Source of the DNA: Wolinella succinogenes DSM 1740
GTDB taxonomy: Bacteria > Campylobacterota > Campylobacteria > Campylobacterales > Helicobacteraceae
Length of the DNA: 64,000 nucleotides
Assembly (NCBI RefSeq): GCF_000196135.1
Contig: NC_005090.1
Span: forward strand, 1,064,001 to 1,128,000
Direction of reading: 5' to 3'
The notes below the pieces were generated by a model. That model was not told the DNA's origin. It saw nothing but the letters and a program-made list of their open reading frames with translations, and searched no databases. Shown here piece after piece: positions 1 through 7,412 of the stretch (its first letter is position 1; each line of letters starts with the position of its first letter). The position numbers were made by a program, and so were the translations under genes.

Positions 1-1
1 C

Positions 2-427
2 GTCATTGACACAGGTGGACGTGATTCTGTTGAGACGAGAAAAGCACTTCTTGGATCGGATATAGTAATTATACCCGTAGTGCCATCTCAACTCGATATT
101 GCAGTTTTTGAGTCAATGATTCGTAGATTTGAAGAAGCAAAAGATTTCAATGAATCGCTTCAAGCAATAGTGGTGGTATCTAAAGCTGCTCCAAATCCAT
201 TTTTGGACAAAGAGGTGAAGCTTGCTCGTGAATTTGTGCTTGCGCTAGAAAAAGATGGAATTTTTCTCTCAAGAGGGACGCTCTTTGAGCGTCAAATATA
301 CAAAAAGGCGATTTTTGAAGGAATGTCGATCAGCGAGATGCCCGATGGGGCGAAGGCATCATCGGACTTTGGGATTTTTTTTGAAGATGTTCTGACATTA
401 GGACAAAGTTTAATTAAGGGTAGATAA
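2..427 (+). CDS. ParA-family partition ATPase, C-terminal part (cut by window start)
   Basis: The reading frame is open from base 2, so the gene begins outside the window and only about 141 C-terminal residues are seen. The first residues read VIDTGGRD, the Walker B-like DTxG motif of ParA/MinD/Soj-type deviant Walker ATPases, followed by the SDIVIIPV strand typical of ParA. The family binds ATP and nonspecific DNA and moves plasmids or integrated elements at cell division, working with a small DNA-binding partner. That partner is probably the gene beginning one base after this stop codon. Context (attachment site and IS elements to the right) suggests it belongs to an integrated element. A helper ATPase of another mobile function cannot be excluded. 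Confidence 0.8.
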   Translation, partial: VIDTGGRDSVETRKALLGSDIVIIPVVPSQLDIAVFESMIRRFEEAKDFNESLQAIVVVSKAAPNPFLDKEVKLAREFVLALEKDGIFLSRGTLFERQIYKKAIFEGMSISEMPDGAKASSDFGIFFEDVLTLGQSLIKGR

Positions 428-428
428 C

Positions 429-689
429 ATGGGTTTCAAATCAATGCAAAAAAAAGACTATAGCGAATCTCCAAAAACTGCTGATGATTTTGTCTCAAGT
501 GCAACAGGTGAAACTGCTTTGAGCGAGATCAAAAAAAGCAAGAAAAAACTTGTGACGGTTTATCTCTCGCTTGAGATCATTGATCGTCTCAATCTTTTTG
601 TTGAAACGGAAGCAAAACGTTCAGAATCGAAAAGTGTCATTGTTGAGAAAGCTCTAGAGATGTTTCTTGAAAGTCGTCTCTCTAAATAG
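429..689 (+). CDS. Small ribbon-helix-helix-like protein, likely ParA partner
   Basis: An 86-residue basic protein starting one base after the ParA stop codon, so the two are co-transcribed. The first 35 residues are polar and probably disordered. Residues about 40-84 contain a strand (KKLVTVYLSLEIIDRL) followed by two helices ending KSVIVEKALEMFLES, the layout of a ribbon-helix-helix/CopG DNA-binding dimer. Small RHH proteins downstream of ParA (ParG, omega and CopG types) usually bind short tandem repeats that act as centromere and operator. Phased CCTAA repeats lie 57 bp downstream. Recognition is by fold pattern and context, not by a specific family match. Confidence 0.7.
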   Translation: MGFKSMQKKDYSESPKTADDFVSSATGETALSEIKKSKKKLVTVYLSLEIIDRLNLFVETEAKRSESKSVIVEKALEMFLESRLSK

Positions 690-703
690 AGAGAGATTTT
701 TTT
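677..703 (+). terminator. Rho-independent terminator after the parA-like operon
   Basis: A perfect 7-bp stem (TCTCTCT at 677-683, AGAGAGA at 688-694) with loop AAAT is followed by seven Ts at 697-703. It overlaps the stop codon of the RHH gene at 687-689, so it would end the two-gene ParA/RHH transcript directly. Confidence 0.75.
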
Positions 704-745
704 CAAAAAATCTTTTTTAGGTTTTGTATTGTCTTTTATATGCTC

Positions 746-832
746 CCTAACAAATTCCTAAAACTTTCCTAACAGGCTTTTTTGTCCGTAAAAAAGGGCA
801 TGAACAAATTCCTAAAACTTTCCTAACAGGCT
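746..832 (+). repeat. Helically phased CCTAA repeats, candidate centromere/operator
   Basis: CCTAA occurs at 746, 757 and 768, exactly 11 bp apart, and again at 811 and 822. A 30-bp unit is duplicated exactly at 749-778 and 803-832, 54 bp apart. One-turn phasing of a short motif is what a small RHH partition protein would read side by side on one DNA face, and the repeats follow directly behind the ParA/RHH genes. Iterons of a replication origin or integrase arm sites are alternatives. Sequence shows the repeats; function is inference. Confidence 0.6.
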
Positions 833-890
833 CCTGTCAAATAATATTCTACTTTCTCGATGGAGATTGGGAGTGAAAAAAAAGGGGGGA

Positions 891-914
891 TGGTCACCTA
901 AATGGTCACCTAAA
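891..914 (+). repeat. Two adjacent 12-bp direct repeats near the attachment site
   Basis: TGGTCACCTAAA occurs at 891-902 and again at 903-914 with no spacer, about 80 bp inside the tRNA fragment. Direct repeats this close to an attachment core often are arm-type sites for a tyrosine recombinase or its directionality factor. An open frame of 63 codons covers them (867-1058) but runs through the tRNA fragment and has no recognisable domain, so it is not called. Apart from the repeats listed and the attachment fragment, I see nothing else in the gene-free stretch 690-1102. Confidence 0.45.
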
Positions 915-995
915 GATGAAGAAAAAGCGGGAAAAAGCGTTAATCATAGGCGCTTCATCCCTTGTATTTGCGTATATTTTGAAAATACGACCCCC

Positions 996-1040
996 CTCAT
1001 AAGCCGGAGGTCGAGAGTTCAAGTCTCTCTCTTGACACCA
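996..1040 (+). other. 3' fragment of tRNA-Met(CAU), probable att site of an integrated element
   Basis: From the anticodon loop CTCATAA (996-1002) the sequence continues as anticodon-stem 3' strand, variable region, a perfect T arm (GAGAG, TTCAAGT loop, CTCTC), the acceptor 3' strand and an encoded CCA at 1038-1040. The bases to the left do not form the matching 5' half: there is no complementary anticodon stem, D arm or acceptor 5' strand. A tRNA 3' fragment starting in the anticodon loop is the classic scar of site-specific integration. Because the fragment reads on the plus strand, the intact tRNA and the rest of the element should lie left of the window. Confidence 0.75.
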
Positions 1041-1102
1041 CCTTCAAAACCCCCATAAAATCGAACTTTTAATCTTTTTAATAAAGACTAGAAAACTACA
1101 AC

Positions 1103-1490
1103 TGTACCCCTCCCCAAAAACTAGACCGAATATGAGTTGATAACTTCTGCTAAAATAATTGCAGGAGTTAGGAATGAAGAAGAGTAGATTTACAGAGAGC
1201 CAAATTGTGGGCATTTTAAATGAAGTAGAAGCTGGGATGAGAGTTTCTGATGTGTGTCGTAAACATGGTGTTAGTAATCAAACCTTTTATGTGTAGAAAA
1301 GTAAGTATGGAGGTATGAGCGTCTCGGACATAAAACGTCTCAAAGAGCTAGAGAATGAGAACGCTAAGCTTAAAAAGATGTTTGCAGATATGGCACTTGA
1401 AAATCACGCACTAAAGGATCTTTTAGAAAAAAAGCTCTAACGCCTGACGGTAAACGAGAAGCTGTAGAGCATCTTCATAAAGAACATGAG
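1103..1490 (+). pseudogene. Decayed IS3-family (IS407-like) remnant: end, OrfA with amber stop, start of OrfB
   Basis: A TGTACCCCTCCCCAAAAA terminus at 1103 resembles the ends of IS407-type elements. OrfA starts at 1174 (SD GGAG at 1163) and reads MKKSRFTESQIVGILNEVEA, the usual N-terminus of this transposase helix-turn-helix protein, but codon 41, conserved as Trp, is TAG at 1294-1296. The frame then continues to a leucine-zipper-like tail ending at 1440. OrfB begins in another frame and is lost at about 1490, where the next IS starts. No right part of this element is found after that IS, so it is a deletion derivative rather than a simply split copy. Confidence 0.75.
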
Positions 1491-2796
1491 TATACTGCCA
1501 CCATTTGTCAAGACAACTTTTTGAGAATTCATCTTCCAGCCTCTAGCCTTTAATTTAAGCAACGTTTTTCAACCCTTCTAGATAAACATTCATGGGCTTT
1601 TGATAATTTAGTGCTGAATGAAATCTATTGTGATTGTAAAAATTGATATATCTTGAAACCTTAAATCTGAGATCTGAAATAGAGCTATACTCATTGATAT
1701 AGATTTCATCATATTTTAAAGTCCTAAAAAATCTCTCAATGGCAATATTATCAATGGATCTGCCTTTACCGTTCATAGAGATTTGAATGTTGTGTTTCTT
1801 GAGAAGTTCTGTATGTTCATGGCTGGTATATTGGCTACCTTGGTCGGAGTTGAATATTACAGGAATGTCATATTTTTCAATGGCTTCTTTTAAAACATCT
1901 GTTACAAGAGATGTATCCATAGTTGTTGATATTTTCCATGAGAGTATCGTTTTACTGTGCCAATCAATAATGGCGCACAAATACACGAAACCACCCTTGA
2001 TTGGGATATAGGTAATATCTCCACTCCAAACCTGATTGGCTCTGTTAATTTCAAGCTCTCGTAGTAGATATGGATAGATTTTATGTTTATAGTTTTTAAT
2101 GGATGTGTGTCGTTTCTTTTTTGGAAAGATTGCCTGTATCCCCATAGTGTTCATTAGCTTATTGACTTTATTTACACCAATTGAAAATCCATCTTCCAAA
2201 AGCTGCCTATGCATAAACCGATAGCCATAGGTTGAGGATATATCAGTATATATCTCATCTATCCTTTTCATGATTTTTAAATCATTGTCTGATATGGGTT
2301 TAGGTTCATAATAAAGGGTTGAGCGATTTAAATCTATTATTTCACATTGTCTTGCCATGGAGAGATTCTTTAGCTTGGGTGTGACAAGATCTTTTTTATT
2401 TGATAAGCCCAAGCTCTTTAGCTTTCCCACTGCCCAATCCCTCTCTATGGTTGTTTTTCCTAATTTCTTTGCTAGAGCATCATTCTCTGTTTTTAGCTCT
2501 TCTATCTCATCTTTATAGGCTTTAGTAGCCGAACCTACATCAAATACTAGTGATGCATTCTCTAAAAACTGCTTTTTCCAATCAATGAGACTTTTTGGTG
2601 TAATCTCATATTTACTGGCAATCTGTGCTACAGTCTCTTCGCCACCTAGTAATTCTAAGACAACTCTAGTTTTAAATTCTGCACTATAGCTTTTTCTTTT
2701 TCTACTCATTTTTTCCTCTCCTAAATCTTTAGAAAATTCTACCATTTAGGAAGATAAACCTTTCAATTTATTGTCTTGAATTTTAGTGGCAGTATA
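1491..2796 (-). mobile_element. Complete IS3-family insertion sequence with imperfect terminal inverted repeats
   Basis: The ends are inverted repeats of about 26 bp: 1491-1516 begins TATACTGCCAC and ends CAAGACAA, and the reverse complement of 2771-2796 begins and ends the same, with five mismatches between. If the canonical TG...CA ends of IS3 elements are used, the element is 1496-2791 (1296 bp); the shared outer TATAC could be part of the repeat or chance. No clear target duplication is seen next to either boundary. It carries one transposase gene on the minus strand. It sits exactly where the older IS remnant and the AraC gene are both broken, so it probably took part in a deletion. Confidence 0.75.
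1555..2709 (-). CDS. IS3-family transposase, single continuous ORF
   Basis: A 384-residue protein counted from the ATG at 2709, preceded by GGAGAGG; the longer frame to 2745 adds only residues upstream of this site. The N-terminus is a transposase helix-turn-helix (KRKSYSAEFKTRVVLELL), followed by a leucine-rich coiled stretch and a C-terminal rve integrase core with the DDE set: Asp in SGDITYIP, Asp in FNSDQGSQY and Glu in AIERFFRTLK. Most IS3 elements make this product from two frames by a programmed -1 shift; here OrfA and OrfB are fused in one frame. All catalytic residues are present, so it could be active. Confidence 0.9.
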   Translation of the reverse strand: MSRKRKSYSAEFKTRVVLELLGGEETVAQIASKYEITPKSLIDWKKQFLENASLVFDVGSATKAYKDEIEELKTENDALAKKLGKTTIERDWAVGKLKSLGLSNKKDLVTPKLKNLSMARQCEIIDLNRSTLYYEPKPISDNDLKIMKRIDEIYTDISSTYGYRFMHRQLLEDGFSIGVNKVNKLMNTMGIQAIFPKKKRHTSIKNYKHKIYPYLLRELEINRANQVWSGDITYIPIKGGFVYLCAIIDWHSKTILSWKISTTMDTSLVTDVLKEAIEKYDIPVIFNSDQGSQYTSHEHTELLKKHNIQISMNGKGRSIDNIAIERFFRTLKYDEIYINEYSSISDLRFKVSRYINFYNHNRFHSALNYQKPMNVYLEGLKNVA

Positions 2797-3170
2797 AGCT
2801 TTTTTATAACTATTTTTCCATGGGCGTAGATTTGCCCGATTCTTTATCGAACAGACATCAAGCTTCGGTTCATAGAGCCAAAGAGATATTGCTCTCAAAC
2901 ATTGCCTCTCCTCTTTCAATCAAGGAAATTGCTTATAAAGCTGCAGTGAATGAGTGTGATTTAAAGAAGGAATTTAAAAAGCATTTTGGAACAACTATGC
3001 ACACTATGCTTCAGGAATATAGACTAGATATAGCCAAAGAGTTGCTTGTTCGTGGCGACTTAAGCGTTGCAGAGGTGGCGAAGCGAGTAGGATACTCCAG
3101 CCTCAGCCACTTTGGAAAAATTTTTCATGAACGCTTTGGACTCCTGCCAAGGGAACTAAAGAGGGGTTAA
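2797..3170 (+). pseudogene. AraC-family regulator, N-terminal part lost at IS boundary
   Basis: About 120 residues remain, containing the full double helix-turn-helix of AraC/XylS regulators: first HTH around PLSIKEIAYKAAVNE, second around LSVAEVAKRVGYSSLSHFGK, and the FGLLPRELKRG ending. AraC proteins normally have 250-330 residues with an effector domain in front; here the open frame runs straight back into the IS end with no separate start signal before the ATG at 2820. I read this as a 5'-truncated gene. A short DNA-binding protein made from 2820 is possible. Whether it once controlled the guanidine operon downstream cannot be judged. Confidence 0.7.
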
Positions 3171-3206
3171 CCTAAAACTTTTGCCTAATTTTTAATCAAA
3201 GCACTC

Positions 3207-3236
3207 TTGGTTGGAGCGGAGAGCTTGCGCTACAAT
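3207..3236 (+). promoter_or_regulatory. Putative promoter of the guanidine operon
   Basis: TACAAT at 3231-3236 is a good -10 box with a weak TTGGTT at 3207-3212, 18 bp upstream. Transcription from about 3243 would include the whole riboswitch that follows. Epsilonproteobacterial sigma-70 promoters often lack a strong -35, so the -10 is the main evidence. Confidence 0.5.
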
Positions 3237-3249
3237 CTCCTCATAACAT

Positions 3250-3400
3250 GTCATGAGGCTGAAAAGCCTCGAGATACGCGAACAGATGGCTAGGGTTCCG
3301 ATGATCGCTTGATCATGCTGGTCCGAGAGCTATCGGCCTCTTGAGTAGAGGTTACACGGAGGGATAAAAGCCCGGGAGGTTTTCAACCTCTTGGCGTGTT
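3250..3400 (+). promoter_or_regulatory. Guanidine-I riboswitch (ykkC-yxkD leader RNA)
   Basis: The conserved core blocks of the class are all present in order: CTAGGGTTCCG (3290-3300), GGTCCGAGAGC (3320-3330), ACACGGAGGGATAAAAGCCC (3354-3373) and CGGGAG. Between them are perfect hairpins: ATGATC/GATCAT (3301-3316), CCTCT/AGAGG (3337-3351) and GAGGTT/AACCTC (3376-3390). ATACGC (3274-3279) can pair with GCGTGT (3394-3399) to close the aptamer, and a GAGGCT-GAAA-AGCCTC hairpin (3255-3270) precedes it. The class binds free guanidinium and turns genes on. The downstream genes are the expected guanidine-breakdown set. The strand CTTGAGTAGA (3340-3349) is exactly complementary to 3409-3418, which runs into the SD AAGGAG at 3416-3421, so control is probably at translation initiation; no U-run terminator is seen. 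Confidence 0.93.
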
Positions 3401-3427
3401 TACCCTTATCTACTCAAGGAGCCTTAC

Positions 3428-4495
3428 ATGAAGACCCTCTTGCAAACGACCCTCAAACTACTGGTTGCCTCCTCATTGGTTCTTGGAATGACTGCTTCAA
3501 CTCTCATGGCGGAGACAAAGAGCAAGTTTCAGGTCGCATGGACGATTTATGTCGGCTGGATGCCTTGGGATTATGCTGCGCAAAGCGGGATTCTCGACAA
3601 ATGGGCAAAAAAGTATGGCATCGAGATCGAGATGGTGCAGGTCAACGACTATGTCGAATCAATTAACCAATACACCGCGGGCAAATTTGATGGGTGCGTC
3701 ATGACCAATATGGATGCGCTCACGATTCCTGCGGCTGGAGGTGTTAATTCTACGGCGCTCATCGCAGGTGATTTTTCTAATGGAAATGATGGAATCATCC
3801 TCAAAGGAAAAAAGAGACTCTCAGAGATCAAAGGTCAAAAGGTCAACCTGATGGAGCTCTCAGTCTCTCACTACCTTTTGGCGAGAGGGTTAGAGAGTGT
3901 GGGGCTTAGCGAGCGTGATGTGAGCGTGGTGAACACCTCGGATGCGGATATTGTAGCGGCCTATTCCACCAAAGAGGTGAGCGCGCTTGTGACATGGAAT
4001 CCTCAGCTTAGCGAGGTCAAAAGCATGAAAGGGGCGAATCTCGTCTTTGATTCTTCTCAGATTCCCGGTGAGATCATTGACCTTATGGTGCTCAACACTC
4101 AAACCCTCAAAGAGAATCCAAATCTAGGCAAGGCGCTCACTGGGGCGTGGTTTGAAGTGCTAGCTCTCATGAAAAAGGGCGATTTGACTGCCTTGAGCGC
4201 AATGGCCAAGGCCTCAGGAACCGATCTAGCAGGGTATAAAAAACAGCTTGAGTCAACCAAGATGTTTTATGAAGCGAGCGAGGCGGTGAAGTTCATCACG
4301 AGCGCGGAGCTTCCTGAGACGATGAAGAAGGTGAGCGAGTTCTCCTTTGAGCATGGAATCTTGGGCGAGGGCGCCTCTAGTGCTGCATTTGTTGGCATGG
4401 AGTTTCCCGGAGGCAAAAGCTTTGGCGACCCCAAGAATCTCAAACTTCGATTCATTGACACCTATGTGAAAATGGCCGCCGAAGGGAAACTGTAA
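3428..4495 (+). CDS. ABC transporter periplasmic substrate-binding protein (TauA/SsuA-like), probable guanidine importer
   Basis: A 355-residue protein with a signal peptide (MKTLLQTTLKLLVASSLVLG, cleavage after LMA near residue 28). The mature part starts FQVAWTIYVGWMPWDYA, typical of NMT1/THI5- and nitrate/sulfonate/taurine-type binding proteins. It is first in the operon, 7 bp behind an AAGGAG site that the riboswitch can mask. Permease and ATPase genes follow directly. The family carries many small compounds; guanidine (or a guanidine derivative) is inferred from the riboswitch and the catabolic genes, not from binding residues. Confidence 0.85.
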   Translation: MKTLLQTTLKLLVASSLVLGMTASTLMAETKSKFQVAWTIYVGWMPWDYAAQSGILDKWAKKYGIEIEMVQVNDYVESINQYTAGKFDGCVMTNMDALTIPAAGGVNSTALIAGDFSNGNDGIILKGKKRLSEIKGQKVNLMELSVSHYLLARGLESVGLSERDVSVVNTSDADIVAAYSTKEVSALVTWNPQLSEVKSMKGANLVFDSSQIPGEIIDLMVLNTQTLKENPNLGKALTGAWFEVLALMKKGDLTALSAMAKASGTDLAGYKKQLESTKMFYEASEAVKFITSAELPETMKKVSEFSFEHGILGEGASSAAFVGMEFPGGKSFGDPKNLKLRFIDTYVKMAAEGKL

Positions 4496-4504
4496 GGTTT
4501 CTGC

Positions 4505-5329
4505 ATGAAGAGGCTGATGAACCAAAAGCCCTCTAGGGCGGCGGCGATCTTTTGGGGGTTACTCCCCTTTTTATTGCTCACTCTCTTTTATTTTGTTGCC
4601 TCCGAGGCTCGGTTGGCAGAGAATCCTAACGACAAGCTGCTCCCCTCTGCGGGCAGCTTTGCCTCTGCGATGGATCGCATGGCATTCACGCCAAGCCCAC
4701 GCACAGGAGAGATTCTTTTTGTGGTGGACACGGCTGCTTCGCTAGAGCGTCTAGGGCTTGGGGTGATCATCAGTGTGCTTTTGGGGCTGCTCATTGGGGT
4801 TCCTTTGGGGCTCATCCCCTATCTTAGAGCGGGCCTCTCCCCTTTTGTGGCGGCTTTTTCGATGGTGCCGCCGATGGCCATATTGCCGATTCTCTTTATT
4901 ATTTTTGGCATGGGCGAGCTCTCAAAGGTGGCGCTCATTGTCATTGGAGTGACACCGCTTATTGCGAGAGATATGCAGCAAAGAGTCCAAGAGCTTCCCC
5001 TAGAACAGCTCATCAAAGCCCAAACACTAGGGGGTTCGACTTGGAATATCGCCCTTAGGGTGGTTTTGCCTCAAGTCTTCCCTAGGCTCTTGGATGCGGT
5101 ACGCTTGACGCTGGGGACGGCGTGGATATTCCTTATCTCAGCCGAAGCGATCGCCTCATCAGAGGGACTTGGCTATCGGATATTTTTGGTGCGGCGCTAT
5201 CTTTCGATGGATGTGATTTTGCCCTATGTGGTGTGGATCACGCTTTTGGCTTTTGCGCTAGATTTTTCTATCAAACGGCTCACCTACGCACTTTTTCCTT
5301 GGTATAAAGCGGGAAGGGAGGAATCGTGA
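4505..5329 (+). CDS. ABC transporter permease (TauC/SsuC-like)
   Basis: A 274-residue inner-membrane protein with about six hydrophobic segments, the first at residues 13-30. The binding-protein-dependent permease signature is seen around GVTPLIARDMQQRVQELPLE and TLGGSTWNIALRVVLPQ (the EAA loop that touches the ATPase). It starts 9 bp after the binding protein gene and its stop overlaps the start of the ATPase gene by 4 bp, showing translational coupling. It would form the channel of the operon's importer. Confidence 0.88.
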   Translation: MKRLMNQKPSRAAAIFWGLLPFLLLTLFYFVASEARLAENPNDKLLPSAGSFASAMDRMAFTPSPRTGEILFVVDTAASLERLGLGVIISVLLGLLIGVPLGLIPYLRAGLSPFVAAFSMVPPMAILPILFIIFGMGELSKVALIVIGVTPLIARDMQQRVQELPLEQLIKAQTLGGSTWNIALRVVLPQVFPRLLDAVRLTLGTAWIFLISAEAIASSEGLGYRIFLVRRYLSMDVILPYVVWITLLAFALDFSIKRLTYALFPWYKAGREES

Positions 5330-6063
5330 GTCTCATCACCCTTAAAAATCTTTGGAAGAGCTATGGCGATCATGTGATTTTGGAGAATCTCTCTCTTGAA
5401 ATCAAAGAGGGCGAATTTTGCACGCTTGTGGGGCCTTCTGGTTGTGGAAAGAGCACCTTTTTGAGGATGCTTTTGGGGCAGGAGAGTCCTACGAGGGGGC
5501 TTTTTCTCTTTGAGGGCGCGCCTTTTCCTCAAGAGCCAAGTCCTGAGCGAGGAATCGTCTTTCAGCGCTACTCAGTTTTCCCCCATCTCAATGTCCTAGA
5601 GAATGTGATGTTGGGAATCGAGCTCAAAGAATCGCCCTTTTTAGGGAGGCTTTTTGGCGCTAAAAGGAGGGAGGCTAAGGCACGCGCTTTGGAGATGTTA
5701 GAGGCGGTGGGCTTGAGCGATTCGGCACAGAAGTATCCTAGCGAGCTCTCTGGTGGGATGCAGCAGCGTCTCTCTATTGCTCAATCGCTGATTAAGCACC
5801 CCAAATTGTTGCTTTTGGATGAGCCTTTTGGGGCGCTTGATCCCGGAATTAGAGCGGATATGCATGAGTTAATCTTGAAACTTTGGAAGAAAAACTCTCT
5901 CACTATCGTGATGGTGACGCATGATTTGCATGAGGGATTTTATCTGGGGACGAGGCTTTTGGTGTTTGGCAAAGTGCGCCAAGACCCGCATGCACCGCAT
6001 GCTTTTGGCTCTTGCATCACCTATGATATTCCTGTGAATAGGGACAAAAAGGAGAAGAAATGA
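5326..6063 (+). CDS. ABC transporter ATP-binding protein (TauB/SsuB-like)
   Basis: A 245-residue ABC ATPase with all motifs: Walker A GPSGCGKST (about residues 38-46), Q-loop FQRYSVF, signature LSGGMQQR, Walker B LLLLDEP with FGALD D-loop, and H-loop TH. The start GTG at 5326 overlaps the permease stop, and the stop overlaps the next start (ATGA at 6060). It powers the importer encoded by the two genes before it. Confidence 0.9.
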   Translation: MSLITLKNLWKSYGDHVILENLSLEIKEGEFCTLVGPSGCGKSTFLRMLLGQESPTRGLFLFEGAPFPQEPSPERGIVFQRYSVFPHLNVLENVMLGIELKESPFLGRLFGAKRREAKARALEMLEAVGLSDSAQKYPSELSGGMQQRLSIAQSLIKHPKLLLLDEPFGALDPGIRADMHELILKLWKKNSLTIVMVTHDLHEGFYLGTRLLVFGKVRQDPHAPHAFGSCITYDIPVNRDKKEKK

Positions 6064-6785
6064 ATACGATTGATCCATCTAGGATTCTTTTGCAAGAGAT
6101 TCTCCCCGGGGGGGCGAGATGGTCTAAGATTATCCATCGGGGGAGCAAGATTCGTCTGATTACGCCTGAGGGCAAAGGTTCGCTCTCAGCGCTTTTTTAC
6201 AATGCGGACAACACCGCTGAGCGCTACAACTCAGCGGACACGATGAAAATCCAATGGAATGCCTTCCTTGGCAAGGGCAAGGTGCTCTTTTCAGAGCAGG
6301 GAAGAATCCTCTTCTCCATCACCGAGGATACAACGGGAGGGATGTTTGATGCGCTTTGTGGCATGAGCCACCCCAAGCTTTTAGAGGAGCGCTTTGGGAA
6401 GGGCGATTTTGAGGCGCTTCGCAATGGCTATTACAAGAGCGATCGAGAAAATTTCCTCGTGGAGCTCGGTAAATACGGCATGGGCAAGCGCGATATCATG
6501 CCCTGCCTCAATCTCTTTCGCCAAGTGGAGGTCAAAGAGGGGAGCCGTCTCTCTCTATCTCCCAAGCTCCCAAGTGCGGGAAGTTATATTGAGCTGAGGG
6601 CGGAGATGAATATCCTTTTAGTGCTCTCTAATACCCCTCACGTGCTTGATGAGGGGCGCTATGCTCCGAGTCCTATTGAACTTTTGATCTACAAGGCGGA
6701 GCCTTTGGGTGAAGATGATTATTGCCTCAACAGTGGCCCTGAAGCTAGGCGAGGTTTTGAAAACAATGCACGATATTTTGCCTAG
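6060..6785 (+). CDS. DUF1989 / urea carboxylase-associated family protein 1, probable carboxyguanidine deiminase subunit
   Basis: A 241-residue protein of the DUF1989 family (UAAP1 type), with the conserved stretches SALFYNADNTAERYNSADT, TGGMFDALCGMSH and APSPIELLIY. Together with the following DUF1989 protein it corresponds to the two-subunit carboxyguanidine deiminase (CgdAB), which turns carboxyguanidine into allophanate and ammonia. That activity is established for homologues located next to guanidine carboxylase. The gene overlaps the ATPase by 4 bp. The Cys and His residues in GMFDALCGMSH probably help bind a metal. Which subunit letter applies is left open. Confidence 0.85.
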   Translation: MNTIDPSRILLQEILPGGARWSKIIHRGSKIRLITPEGKGSLSALFYNADNTAERYNSADTMKIQWNAFLGKGKVLFSEQGRILFSITEDTTGGMFDALCGMSHPKLLEERFGKGDFEALRNGYYKSDRENFLVELGKYGMGKRDIMPCLNLFRQVEVKEGSRLSLSPKLPSAGSYIELRAEMNILLVLSNTPHVLDEGRYAPSPIELLIYKAEPLGEDDYCLNSGPEARRGFENNARYFA

Positions 6786-6794
6786 GAGGATGGG

Positions 6795-7412
6795 ATGAGA
6801 GAAGCCAAAAACGCAATCCATCAAGAGAGAGTTGCCGCGGGGATTCCTTGGTATCGAGTGGTCAAAAAAGGAGAGGTGATTCGCATCATTGATCTTTTGG
6901 GATGTCAAGCAGTGGATACGCTTTTTTATAATGCGCACAATCACGAAGAGCGCTATAGTGCGCCTGATACGATTAGAGAGCAGGGAAGTATCTTTATCAC
7001 CAAGGGAACGAAGCTCTACTCTAGCGAAGGAAATGTGATGCTGGAGGTACTGGAGGATACCTGCGGGAATCATGACACCTTGGGAGGTCACTGTAGCGCT
7101 GAGAGCAACACAGTGCGCTTTGGACATGACAAAAAATATATGCACAGCTGCCGTGATAACTATCTCTTTGCCATAGGCGAGCTAGAGATGAATCCTAGGG
7201 ATTTGACCAATAATATTAACTTTTTCATGAATGTGCCCGTAGAGGAGAATGGCCACCTTGCGATCGTGGATGGCATCTCCAAGGCGGGCGATTATGTTGA
7301 GATGGAGGCCAAAATGGACACGCTAGTGCTCATCTCCAACTGCCCCCAGCTCAACAACCCTTGCAATGGCTTCAATCCAACTCCTATTGAGATTCTCATC
7401 TGGGAGGCTTGA
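6795..7412 (+). CDS. DUF1989 / urea carboxylase-associated family protein 2, probable carboxyguanidine deiminase subunit
   Basis: A 205-residue second DUF1989 protein, clearly related to the preceding one (LLGCQAVDTLFYNAHNHEERYS, EDTCGNHDTLGGHCSAESN). It carries more Cys/His residues (C..H....HC) than its partner, so it may hold the metal site. It starts 9 bp after the first subunit with GGAGGATGGG upstream. The pair acts between the carboxylase and allophanate hydrolase. Homology between neighbours suggests gene duplication and a heteromeric enzyme. Confidence 0.87.
   Translation: MREAKNAIHQERVAAGIPWYRVVKKGEVIRIIDLLGCQAVDTLFYNAHNHEERYSAPDTIREQGSIFITKGTKLYSSEGNVMLEVLEDTCGNHDTLGGHCSAESNTVRFGHDKKYMHSCRDNYLFAIGELEMNPRDLTNNINFFMNVPVEENGHLAIVDGISKAGDYVEMEAKMDTLVLISNCPQLNNPCNGFNPTPIEILIWEA

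Noticed and set aside
996-1040. Complete tRNA gene
   Set aside because: Only the 3' half from the anticodon loop is present; the left bases do not form the needed stems.
867-1058. 63-codon open frame over the tRNA fragment
   Set aside because: It runs through the tRNA 3' part and has no recognisable domain; the translated tRNA stretch explains its odd composition.
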